Source: a bacterium
GTDB lineage: Bacteria; Bacteroidota; Ignavibacteria; Kapaibacteriales; UBA961
Direction of reading: 5' to 3'
DNA: 11,389 bases
Assembly (NCBI GenBank): GCA_022844575.1
Contig: JALHLL010000105.1
Location: forward strand, 1 to 11,389
Made by a program: the position numbers and the translations under genes
Notes under the pieces: generated by a model
Databases searched by the model: none
What the model was told of the DNA's origin: nothing
Seen by the model: only the letters and a program-made list of their open reading frames with translations
Shown here: piece after piece, positions 1-7,264 of the stretch
Position numbering within the stretch: the stretch's first letter is position 1
How the letters are laid out: each line of letters opens with the position of its first letter

Positions 1-1
1 T

Positions 2-571
2 CAATCTGTTAAAATCTCTTTATTTCAACAATGCGATGCCGTTTGTAAACCGGAAACGATATTTGCAAGTAATACATCATCCATTTCCATTACAACGTTA
101 GGCGCAGCTACAAAAAGAGCCGATAAATTTATAGGCATGCACTTTTTTAATCCGGTGCCGATAATGAAATTATGCGAGATTGTGCGTGGTATAGCAACAA
201 GCGAAGAAACGTACTCTATTATTGAATCGTTAGCAAAAGAGCTTGGTAAAACACCTGTTTCCGTACAAGATTATCCGGGTTTTATTTCCAATAGAATTTT
301 AATGCCTATGATAAACGAAGCCGTTTATTGTTTAATGGAAGGCGTGGCATCGGCAGAAGATATTGATACCGTTATGAAACTCGGTATGGCACACCCTATG
401 GGACCATTACAATTAGCGGACTTTATCGGTTTGGATGTATGCTTATTTATTATGGAAGTATTACATGATGGATTAGGCGATAGTAAATACCGTCCATGCC
501 CATTATTACGCAGAATGGTAGCAGCAGGTTATCTCGGTAAAAAATCCGGTCGCGGTTTTTATCAGTATTAA
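2..571 (+). CDS. 3-hydroxyacyl-CoA dehydrogenase (3-hydroxybutyryl-CoA dehydrogenase type), 5'-truncated
   Basis: NAD-dependent oxidation of 3-hydroxyacyl-CoA to 3-oxoacyl-CoA (or the reverse reduction), in beta-oxidation or butanoate metabolism, in the cytoplasm. The frame is open from base 2, so the Rossmann N-terminus lies outside the window; 189 codons of a family usually about 280-290 long are visible. Family landmarks occur in order: SNTSSISIT (catalytic Ser region), GMHFFNPVPIMKL (catalytic His), PGFISNRIL (catalytic Asn), then the C-terminal dimerisation domain with HPMGPLQLADFIGLD and the terminal GKKSGRGFYQY. The ATG at 137 is the internal Met of the GMHFFNP motif and not a start, because homology continues upstream of it without a break. 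A strong intrinsic terminator follows the stop by 20 bases. The choice between Hbd/PaaH and other short-chain members cannot be made from this fragment, so no symbol is given. Confidence 0.94.
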   Translation, partial: QSVKISLFQQCDAVCKPETIFASNTSSISITTLGAATKRADKFIGMHFFNPVPIMKLCEIVRGIATSEETYSIIESLAKELGKTPVSVQDYPGFISNRILMPMINEAVYCLMEGVASAEDIDTVMKLGMAHPMGPLQLADFIGLDVCLFIMEVLHDGLGDSKYRPCPLLRRMVAAGYLGKKSGRGFYQY

Positions 572-591
572 GAGACATTTTGTTTTTTGAA

Positions 592-629
592 AATCCTCTG
601 TCTATTAAAGACAGGGGATTTTTTTTTTT
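592..629 (+). terminator. Rho-independent terminator of the 3-hydroxyacyl-CoA dehydrogenase gene
   Basis: An 11-bp stem (592-602 pairing with 610-620, one G-U pair) encloses a 7-base AT-rich loop and runs into 11 consecutive T (619-629). It lies just downstream of the stop at 571. On the opposite strand the same hairpin is followed only by ATTTTCAAAAAAC, so it would be a poor terminator for alr, whose transcript approaches from the other side. Confidence 0.87.
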
Positions 630-695
630 GACAAGCAAAATTCTTCTTTATAAAAAGGAGAAAAACTTGACGTAGTGAAGGATTATATAATTTTC

Positions 696-1817
696 TTAAT
701 ATCCATGCTCATGGCTTATATATACTCTTTCCACACGGGCGGTTACGGATGACGTTATCTCATAGGGTATTGTTCCTATCTTTTCCGCAATATCTTCGGC
801 GGTAATTATTTCATTACCTTGTTTTCCTATCAATACCACTTCTTCGCCTGTTTGTATCGGTTCATCGCCTATATCCACCATACAGCCATCCATACATATT
901 GTACCGACTATCGGAAATCGTTTGCCGTGGATAAGGCATTCCGCTTTACCGGTTAATAATCGCGACCAACCGTCACCATAGCCGACAGGTATGGTGACTA
1001 TGGTGGTTTCTTGCGATGTAGTGTATCGTCTGCCATAACTTATCGAGGCATCTGCCGGTAATCGGCGAAAGGAGACGACTTTTGTTTTTAGCGACATTAC
1101 CGGACGTAAATCTATTTCTTCGGTGATGAGTTTGGAGGGTTTATAACCGTACAAAGCAATTCCCGGTCTTACCAAATCGAAATTAGCATCATGCAAATGA
1201 ATAATCGCACCGGAATTTGCGGCATGAACAAATCGAAAACGATAACCCGAAGCGTGAATTTCGCGATACACTTTATTAAAGATATCCAATTGCCAACGAG
1301 CATATTCTTCATCATCGCCATCGGCTGTTGCAAAGTGTGTAAAAATTCCTTCCCATTGTATGCCCGGCAAATGATACACTTCCTTAAGCAAAGTAAGAAC
1401 ATCATTAGGCATTACGCCGTCGCGATTCATGCCCGTATCCACCGATAAATGCACCTTAACCGTGCTGCCCAATTTCATAGCCGCATCCGATAAACGGCGT
1501 ACCGTATCGGCTGACCACACTACCGCCTCAGCATTGAATGTAGGGTATAAAAGAGGGTCATCATGTTCGGGCGGGGTAAAACACAGCGCAGGCATTGTTA
1601 TTCCCGCACGGCGTAGGGTTATTACCTCATGTATATAAGCAACACCTACCTTTACAGCTCCTTCTTGTTGAAATATCCGCGTGCATTCCACTATGCCATG
1701 TCCATAGGCATTTGCCTTTACCATGGGTAATATGCCTGCCGGAGTACATAAATCACGTACTGTTCTATAGTTATGCCGAAGATTCTCAATATCTATTTCG
1801 GCGATGATTGCTCTCAT
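696..1817 (-). CDS. alr: Alanine racemase
   Basis: PLP-dependent interconversion of L- and D-alanine, supplying D-Ala for peptidoglycan; cytoplasmic homodimer. The 373 residues match the usual family length. The N-terminal TIM-barrel domain carries the PLP lysine K34 in MVKANAYGHG. The C-terminal beta domain carries the second catalytic base, Y261, in SISYGRRYT, followed by VTIPVGYGDGWSR and TICMDGCMVDIG, all standard Alr landmarks. The ATG at 1815-1817 gives the expected start (MRAIIAEIDIENLRHNY); no clear Shine-Dalgarno sequence precedes it. It is divergent from the clpS-like gene, the two sharing a gap of about 50 bp. Its stop faces the 3-hydroxyacyl-CoA dehydrogenase gene across 124 bp. 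Confidence 0.97.
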   Translation of the reverse strand: MRAIIAEIDIENLRHNYRTVRDLCTPAGILPMVKANAYGHGIVECTRIFQQEGAVKVGVAYIHEVITLRRAGITMPALCFTPPEHDDPLLYPTFNAEAVVWSADTVRRLSDAAMKLGSTVKVHLSVDTGMNRDGVMPNDVLTLLKEVYHLPGIQWEGIFTHFATADGDDEEYARWQLDIFNKVYREIHASGYRFRFVHAANSGAIIHLHDANFDLVRPGIALYGYKPSKLITEEIDLRPVMSLKTKVVSFRRLPADASISYGRRYTTSQETTIVTIPVGYGDGWSRLLTGKAECLIHGKRFPIVGTICMDGCMVDIGDEPIQTGEEVVLIGKQGNEIITAEDIAEKIGTIPYEITSSVTARVERVYISHEHGY

Positions 1818-1853
1818 TTTTTAAGAAAGAACTGAAGTAAAAAGTATAGGACG

Positions 1854-1861
1854 TAATTTTG
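1854..1861 (+). promoter_or_regulatory. Candidate Bacteroidota-type -7 promoter element (TAnnTTTG) for clpS
   Basis: TAATTTTG matches the Bacteroidota -7 consensus TAnnTTTG exactly and lies 9 bases before the ATG at 1871, which would give a very short leader. No convincing -33 TTTG is present 19-21 bases upstream, and one exact match is expected by chance fairly often in AT-rich DNA, so the support is moderate at best. Confidence 0.35.
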
Positions 1862-1870
1862 CAGCAAATT

Positions 1871-2185
1871 ATGACAGAACGAAACATGGGTAGTGAAGTT
1901 TTCGGCACCGACCACAATGCCGATGAAGAAGTACTTCTTCTTAATGAGACGATAACCGATTTGGCGGCAAGGGTTATTTTATATGATGATGATGAACACA
2001 CAATGGATGAGGTTGCTTTACAGATTATGAAGGCAATCGCATGTAATGCTGTACGTGCAAATGTACTTACATGGGAAGTACATACACGCGGCAAAGCCGT
2101 TATTTATTCGGGTGATATGAGCGAATGTTTGCGCGTAAGCGGCATTCTTGAGGAAATAGGACTGCATACACAAGTAGAAATGTAA
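1871..2185 (+). CDS. clpS: ClpS-family adaptor of the Clp protease (N-degron recognition)
   Basis: ClpS binds proteins with destabilising N-terminal residues and delivers them to the ClpA/ClpC ATPase for degradation by ClpP. The core begins at about residue 34 (RVILYDDDEHTMDEV), continues through the helical segment, and has the signature VHTRGKAVIYSG at about residues 70-81 before the final strand. By alignment with E. coli ClpS, M45 matches the gatekeeper Met40 and H71 matches His66. The pocket Asn34 is replaced by Asp, giving D39-D40-D41 where NDD is usual. About 33 acidic residues form the N-terminal extension. An in-frame TTG at 1859 would add four residues, but it overlaps the candidate -7 element, so the ATG at 1871 is preferred; a later ATG at 1886 is also possible. 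No ClpA/ClpC gene is in the window. The stop codon directly abuts the stop of the next, opposite gene. Confidence 0.88.
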   Translation: MTERNMGSEVFGTDHNADEEVLLLNETITDLAARVILYDDDEHTMDEVALQIMKAIACNAVRANVLTWEVHTRGKAVIYSGDMSECLRVSGILEEIGLHTQVEM

Positions 2186-2545
2186 TTATTCCTGTTCGGG
2201 TTCATCCGTAGGATACTGTAATTGCAGAAAGATTTTTTTTCCGCAGGTACATACTATCTCCACATTACTTATTTCACCTTCTTGGTTGCGATGTAGTGTT
2301 ATTTGGGGTTGATGGTTATCCTCTTCATGTTCTTTGCTTCCAATTACCTCTATTGTACCCCCGCCATCGCGTATTATCTCCGAAGGAATGCGGCTTGAGT
2401 GAGGCACACCTTTTAATGTTCCGGCTATTTCCTCTATAATCGCAAAATCCGCAAAATCCTTCTGTTTCCTCTTATCCTCCGTTTCACGGCTATATTGTTT
2501 TATATTGAAATCTTCTTCTTCAGGTTGTTCCGCTTCCGTATTCAT
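2186..2545 (-). CDS. Unrecognised small acidic protein with a CxCG motif
   Basis: I do not recognise the family. The 119-residue product has a hydrophilic, highly charged N-terminal third (many Glu and Lys, probably disordered), a middle part with EEIAGTLKGVPHSSRIP and a glycine-rich turn (DGGGTIEVIG), and a C-terminal strand-like segment with C99-T-C101-G followed by KKIFLQLQY. A single CxC pair could be half of a zinc or iron site completed by dimerisation; this is inference. There is no signal peptide or membrane segment, so it is probably cytoplasmic. It starts at the only Met. A weak purine stretch (GAGAAAG) lies about 6 bases upstream, and candidate promoter elements lie within about 45 bases. 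It converges on clpS with no gap. It is treated as a real gene because it is open for 119 codons and fills the space between well-defined neighbours. Confidence 0.72.
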   Translation of the reverse strand: MNTEAEQPEEEDFNIKQYSRETEDKRKQKDFADFAIIEEIAGTLKGVPHSSRIPSEIIRDGGGTIEVIGSKEHEEDNHQPQITLHRNQEGEISNVEIVCTCGKKIFLQLQYPTDEPEQE

Positions 2546-2579
2546 AATTCACTTTCTCAAAAAAAGTATTATACCGAAA

Positions 2580-2587
2580 CAAAAATA
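2580..2587 (-). promoter_or_regulatory. Candidate -7 element (TAnnTTTG) for the small acidic protein gene
   Basis: On the minus strand this reads TATTTTTG, an exact TAnnTTTG match 34 bases before the ATG at 2545. A TATAAT hexamer (2568-2573, minus strand) lies between it and the gene, so the exact promoter is ambiguous. No good -33 or -35 partner is visible for either. Confidence 0.28.
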
Positions 2588-2722
2588 CAATGTGTGCATC
2601 TATTTATACGCGAATGCCATCGTTCCGATAATATCAAGTTTACTCATTTCGATTGTTTGTATTGCTAATTTTAAGTAAATTGTAATAGTACATAATGCCA
2701 TAACGTTTTGGTGGACATTGTG

Positions 2723-2756
2723 TTTGCAAGCGTATTAACCGTATTCACTATGTTCC
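2723..2756 (+). promoter_or_regulatory. Weak candidate promoter for the secreted-protein operon
   Basis: TTTG at 2723-2726 is followed after 22 bases by TATGTTCC (2749-2756), an imperfect match to the TAnnTTTG -7 element at close to the spacing of Bacteroidota promoters. It lies 27 bases upstream of the first operon gene. The rest of the 238-bp gap (2546-2783) shows no ORF, RNA gene or strong hairpin. Confidence 0.2.
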
Positions 2757-2770
2757 GTTTAGTGAAGAAA

Positions 2771-2777
2771 AAAGGAG
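2771..2777 (+). promoter_or_regulatory. Strong Shine-Dalgarno site of the first operon gene
   Basis: AAAGGAG sits 6 bases before the ATG at 2784 and fixes that start. It is notable because the other starts in this window have no comparable site. Confidence 0.75.
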
Positions 2778-2783
2778 TAAGCC

Positions 2784-5006
2784 ATGCTACGTTTTCTGAT
2801 ACCGTTTTTTATGTTCCTATCATTTGTAGGGCAAAGCTATTCGCAGGAACCTCTTTGGCGTAAAGGGGGCAGTTTTAATGGGGTAGAATACCAAGCCGAA
2901 AAGGATATTCAGACCTATAATAATCTAGGTTTACACTATAATAAGAAAGATATATATGTAGCACGATCACAGTCAAGTACTATAGAATATTTTGATAGTA
3001 CCACATTGATACGAAAAACAGTTGAAAACATAAACGGAGACGGTTCAACCTCCGAAGTATCACCTCATTGCAGAATAATTGTATTGCATGATGTCGATAC
3101 TTTGCGATTATATGATGTAAAGAAAAAAAGTGTGATTTACAGTCGAATAGGAACACCGAAAGTATTGGCATTTTCCGATGATAGCCGATTTACATTATTT
3201 GCTGACGGAAGTGTAATAGATTTGAACGATACTTTAAAGCCGGAACCCCTAAAAGTAAAAATTGCATTGAACAGTGTGTATGGAAACACAAAAGCCGATT
3301 GGTCAAAAGATGGCAAAGTGTTATTGTGGAATAGTTATGGTGATAGTATTCGTATTTATGATGCCATACATGGTACGGATGCAAATATACCGTATAAATC
3401 GGCGGAATATAGGTCGTGTCGTTTTTCGCATAACGGTAAAGCTATTGTAGCATTTACGCACGATTCAGTTACGGTTCTTTCTATTGAAAACGGTAAACTT
3501 TCTATTATCCTTGATGATAAAGATATTATAAGCGGCAGTGATTATCACTTTTGGAATGATGATCATTTACTTGTTCTAAAAGACAATAGTATCTTCCTAC
3601 TCTACAATCTTTTAACTAAAGGTATTGATGTCGGCGTTGAAATTCCACTGAAATCTTTTGCGTACGCACCCCGTTTCTTAAATCATGATACAAGTATTGT
3701 AAAACAAACTATACCTTTAATTTCTTATGAAACATCAGGTTGTGGTGGAATGCCTGACCTTACGAATGCATTGCTCCACTCATTGAAAATAGATACTAAA
3801 CTGTCATTTCAGACTCTGCCAAACAAACAGATGGAATGTGTACGAGGTATGTGTTTTATGGAAGGCGATACGACGGTAGCCACCGTTAATTGTAATAATA
3901 CGATTATTATTACCGGAATAAGAGACGGAAAAATAAAGAGACAATGGGATATTCCGAAGGGCATATATACAGGTAAAAAACTGGTAAGAAGTTTTGAATG
4001 GGTAAATACTCAGTTATTAACCTCCGGTGAATATTTGATTTTTACTGCCGGCAATATGCTCTATAGATTTTCCGTAAAAAAAGGGGACATTTCGGATAGT
4101 GTAAGAGTAGGTGATTCGTCAATCACTTTTATTACACATTCGCTTGATAAAAAATATATTCTTGCTTGCTCCGATAAAACGGTTTTCGCTTATGAATCGG
4201 ATAATTTTTCCTTTGTAAAAAACTTTGTACAAAATCAAAAAGTATCGAATGTCAGTTTGAGTAATGATACACTTTTATGTGCTTTTGCTGGAAATTCGCA
4301 GATAAGTAGAACTTTGTTTTCAACCGGTACGGGGCTTGAGGGATATACGATACAAGGTACATATCCCATACTATCTCTCGGAGGGCAATCCGCTGCCCTT
4401 GCTTATGATAGTACTGTGGCTTTATTAAACCCGCCGCTTAAACTGAAGCATCACAATACTTTATTTCAATTCGGATGGACAACCATTAAAAGAGTTATCA
4501 ATGCCGATAAATTATGGCTTATAGCACAATACAGACCTGAAATGTTTGGTGTACCCGCCAGTACAAGCGTTAGTTTGTACATGGAAAGTAATGGTTCACT
4601 TTCGGATGCCTTTAATTATAGTATTTCTTCTTCTTGCAATGGTGAGAATATTTTTATTTCCGATAATGGGAAATATTGTGTTTCATTAGGGCGATACGGT
4701 ACAATGGAATTGCATGAAATCAATTTCGTACCCGTTTCCGTACACGATAATGCGTCGGAAACAATAGTAAACGATGAGCAAGGATATAGTATAACAGGTG
4801 AATATCTCCATATCTCCGACACTAAAAATTATACAGGATGTGATTTATATACCGTTACAGGTGAACATATAGGTATATGCCCGATACTAAATAATGAAAA
4901 CAGCACACGAATAACGATACCCAATACAGTGCAAAACGGATTTTATATTATCGCACTTCGCATCAGTAGCGGAGTAATTTCAAAAAGAATTATAGTAAAC
5001 AGATAG
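2784..5006 (+). CDS. Secreted beta-propeller-like protein with T9SS-type C-terminal sorting domain (paralogue 1)
   Basis: Not assignable to a named family; probably exported and then secreted or surface-anchored. Of 740 residues, 1-20 form a signal peptide (basic start, hydrophobic core, likely cleavage after S18-Y-S20), and the mature protein opens with QEPLWRKGG. There is no lipobox Cys. From about 40 to 650 come many short units alternating beta-strand with Asp/Asn/Gly turns, such as AFSDDSRFTLF, DWSKDGKVLLW and ISDNGKYCVSLG, typical of WD40/YVTN-like propellers. A CGGMP motif starts at C320. The last 85 or so residues resemble a T9SS type A sorting domain: LYTVTGEHIG, then NGFYIIALR, ending SKRIIVNR. 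It shares this plan with the next two genes but is clearly the most distant of the three; the similarity to them is low and spread over its length. The start is fixed by an AAAGGAG site. It is the first gene of a four-gene co-directional run. No catalytic motif is visible. Confidence 0.9.
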   Translation: MLRFLIPFFMFLSFVGQSYSQEPLWRKGGSFNGVEYQAEKDIQTYNNLGLHYNKKDIYVARSQSSTIEYFDSTTLIRKTVENINGDGSTSEVSPHCRIIVLHDVDTLRLYDVKKKSVIYSRIGTPKVLAFSDDSRFTLFADGSVIDLNDTLKPEPLKVKIALNSVYGNTKADWSKDGKVLLWNSYGDSIRIYDAIHGTDANIPYKSAEYRSCRFSHNGKAIVAFTHDSVTVLSIENGKLSIILDDKDIISGSDYHFWNDDHLLVLKDNSIFLLYNLLTKGIDVGVEIPLKSFAYAPRFLNHDTSIVKQTIPLISYETSGCGGMPDLTNALLHSLKIDTKLSFQTLPNKQMECVRGMCFMEGDTTVATVNCNNTIIITGIRDGKIKRQWDIPKGIYTGKKLVRSFEWVNTQLLTSGEYLIFTAGNMLYRFSVKKGDISDSVRVGDSSITFITHSLDKKYILACSDKTVFAYESDNFSFVKNFVQNQKVSNVSLSNDTLLCAFAGNSQISRTLFSTGTGLEGYTIQGTYPILSLGGQSAALAYDSTVALLNPPLKLKHHNTLFQFGWTTIKRVINADKLWLIAQYRPEMFGVPASTSVSLYMESNGSLSDAFNYSISSSCNGENIFISDNGKYCVSLGRYGTMELHEINFVPVSVHDNASETIVNDEQGYSITGEYLHISDTKNYTGCDLYTVTGEHIGICPILNNENSTRITIPNTVQNGFYIIALRISSGVISKRIIVNR

Positions 5007-5040
5007 AACAATTATTCAACACATATTTTCCCGCAACAAT

Positions 5041-7236
5041 ATGAAACACTTTTTACTTCTTTTCGGCTTACTCTTTTTAGCCGTATTTTCTATAGCCCAC
5101 ACACAAGAACCCCTTTGGCGCAAAGGGGGGAGAATACCTACGAAGTTCGATTTTGCTAATATATTTGATCGAACGAAGGGACTGTACCACAATGATAGTG
5201 CGGTTTTCGAATTATCATACAATACTCTGCATCTATATGATATAAAGACGGGTACTGAAACTGAAAAAGATATTTCGAATATCGGCATGCTTATCGGTTA
5301 TTCACCGAATTGTCGTTTTATGATTACGTCGAAAAGTGATACGATGTTTTCCTACAATACGGCACAGGAAAATCAGGTATTTATTCGTAAGGGTATAGAA
5401 GAAATAATACATTATACCAATGATAATAAGTATGTACTTCTTAATAACGGTGAAGTATATAATTTGGAAACAGGTACATTTATCAGTACCGTAAGTAAAT
5501 TCAACCTCACAGGTGTTTTGCATAAATCGGATAGTTTGATATTTGCACGAGGTCAAGCGCAAAATACGATGGAGATTATTAATATAATAACAGATACACG
5601 AAGAATAATATATGGCACCCCCCTTACCGAAGGTAGAGTTGCCATATCTTCCGATGGAAAAACAATGGTACAGTATAAAGAAAGCACTATCGTAGTATTA
5701 AATTTGAACAAAGATACTGTTACGCAATTTAAAGACTTAACAGAGAAACCTTATTATATTTCGGAAGCATTCTTTCTGGATAATGAAAAACTATTTTTAT
5801 TGAATTTAGCGGGTTATAGACTCAAATATAAAATTGTTGACATCAATAATTTCACCATTCTCAAATCCGACGAGTTTGAGTATGAGTCTAAGAATACATT
5901 TTTCAGAGAAACCATAGCGTATCCGGGTTACAAGAATGCAGTACTTGTACACCTTGATGGTATCGATGATTGCGGTGGAATGCCACACGTGGGGGCTTCA
6001 TATCGTTATGTGGTAGTTAATCCTTATAGTAATAAACCTATTTCAGTTTTTCCTGACATTGTAACCCCGCATGACCGTAGTATTGTTTTTACTGATGAGA
6101 ATAAATCATTGTCATTTATATCAAAACAAAACACAGTAGAAACTTTTAATGTAGATAATGGAGAGAAAATAAGTTCTTGGTCAATTTCTCCATATTATGT
6201 ATCGGGCTTTACACAATATGCCGACGGGAATAAAGTACTTGCTCGCGCATCGGATTTGATTTTCCAAAATGAGAATAAATTGTATTTATTCTCACCAAAA
6301 AACGGAATCGTTCAGGATAGCATTGTTTTTGCAAATGACACAATACAATACATAAAACCGACAACGGACAGCAAAAGAATTATATGCCCTACAAAAAGCG
6401 GCTCTGTACATATTGTTGATGTAGTGAGCTTTTCAATAAAAACAAGTGTGAAGTTACAAACAGGGTTGAGTTCTATTGTATTGAACGGCGATACACTCTT
6501 CTACACTACATCGGGAAGTAACTATGTAAAAAAGTATAGTATAAACTCACAACAATTATTCGATTCGATGTTTGTTGCGGGTGGAACAAAAATATTGGGT
6601 TCGGAGGGAACAACATATATACCGACGTCCAAAATAGAAATTACAAGATTGAAGGATAATATTGCATTAAAGAATATTTCTCTCGGTTATCAGATGGGAC
6701 TTCATCTTTATTTGAGTATTGCAGCGATAGACAATATTCCTAAGTATTGGAAAATCCGAGAACATCTACAAGCGCATGGTGATGATGAAGGATATGCCTA
6801 TTTATTGACAATGCAGGAAAATGGCGATACATTGATCCATCAAAAAAAGTGGACAAATAAATTCCGTTGTTATACAAATGATATAGTGTTTTCCGATGAT
6901 GGACGATATTGCGCCACCATAAGCAATGATGCCTTTGAAGTGCATAAAGTAGTTGGTCTGATAAACTCTGTCAGCGAAAATGACAATGCTCAATTTCATC
7001 TCACGAACTCATCCTACTACTTAGAAGGAGATGTATTAACCTTTAATGACGGAAATGAATATAACAGTTCTGTACTTTATACGTTTGCCGGTGAGAATTT
7101 GGGTATGTGCATTACTACCGCAACGGAGGGAGTAATGAACATAACGATACCACATTATATTCAAAATGGATTTTACAGTATAGTTATGCACCATAGTAAA
7201 GGCATTACTACGAAAAGGATTTTGCTCAATAGATAA
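5041..7236 (+). CDS. Secreted beta-propeller-like protein with T9SS-type C-terminal sorting domain (paralogue 2)
   Basis: A 731-residue paralogue of the genes on either side, of unknown function. Signal peptide 1-21 (MKHFLLLFGLL..., likely cleavage after A19-H-T21), then QEPLWRKGG exactly as in paralogue 1. Residues of about 45-300 form propeller-like units (for example the SPNCRFMITSKSDTMFSYN region). CGGMP begins at C311. Residues 321-640 form a block that is co-linear with paralogue 3 without net insertion or deletion and ends in FSDDGRYCATISNDAFEVH. The last 90 or so residues are the sorting domain: VLYTFAGENLG, QNGFYSIVMHH, ending TKRILLNR. The gap to the upstream gene is 34 bases. The ATG at 5041 has no Shine-Dalgarno sequence and is chosen because it directly precedes the signal peptide. 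The role as a T9SS cargo is inferred from domain pattern only. Confidence 0.9.
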   Translation: MKHFLLLFGLLFLAVFSIAHTQEPLWRKGGRIPTKFDFANIFDRTKGLYHNDSAVFELSYNTLHLYDIKTGTETEKDISNIGMLIGYSPNCRFMITSKSDTMFSYNTAQENQVFIRKGIEEIIHYTNDNKYVLLNNGEVYNLETGTFISTVSKFNLTGVLHKSDSLIFARGQAQNTMEIINIITDTRRIIYGTPLTEGRVAISSDGKTMVQYKESTIVVLNLNKDTVTQFKDLTEKPYYISEAFFLDNEKLFLLNLAGYRLKYKIVDINNFTILKSDEFEYESKNTFFRETIAYPGYKNAVLVHLDGIDDCGGMPHVGASYRYVVVNPYSNKPISVFPDIVTPHDRSIVFTDENKSLSFISKQNTVETFNVDNGEKISSWSISPYYVSGFTQYADGNKVLARASDLIFQNENKLYLFSPKNGIVQDSIVFANDTIQYIKPTTDSKRIICPTKSGSVHIVDVVSFSIKTSVKLQTGLSSIVLNGDTLFYTTSGSNYVKKYSINSQQLFDSMFVAGGTKILGSEGTTYIPTSKIEITRLKDNIALKNISLGYQMGLHLYLSIAAIDNIPKYWKIREHLQAHGDDEGYAYLLTMQENGDTLIHQKKWTNKFRCYTNDIVFSDDGRYCATISNDAFEVHKVVGLINSVSENDNAQFHLTNSSYYLEGDVLTFNDGNEYNSSVLYTFAGENLGMCITTATEGVMNITIPHYIQNGFYSIVMHHSKGITTKRILLNR
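6001..6960 (+). repeat. Conserved 320-codon block, copy 1 (in paralogue 2)
   Basis: This 960-base coding segment matches 8261-9220 in the next gene with identical length. In the first 60 residues I count 47 identities by eye. At 6865-6945 versus 9125-9205 the 27 encoded residues are identical, and only 5 of 81 bases differ, all at third codon positions. The flanking parts of the two genes are far less similar. Confidence 0.85.
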
Positions 7237-7264
7237 CATAGTTAAAAACACAATTTCGAAGAAT

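Noticed and set aside
137..571. A complete small gene starting at the ATG at 137
   Set aside because: The ATG is the internal Met of the GMHFFNPVP motif, and homology continues upstream in frame to base 2; the gene is simply truncated by the window edge.
1191..1807. Small plus-strand open frames opposite alr
   Set aside because: They lie antisense within a clear alanine racemase gene, overlap each other in different frames and encode no recognisable domains.
5971..5985. CGGMP as a lipoprotein or metal-binding site
   Set aside because: The Cys is near residue 311-323, far from the signal peptide, and no further ligands are clustered around it; it is kept only as a family motif.
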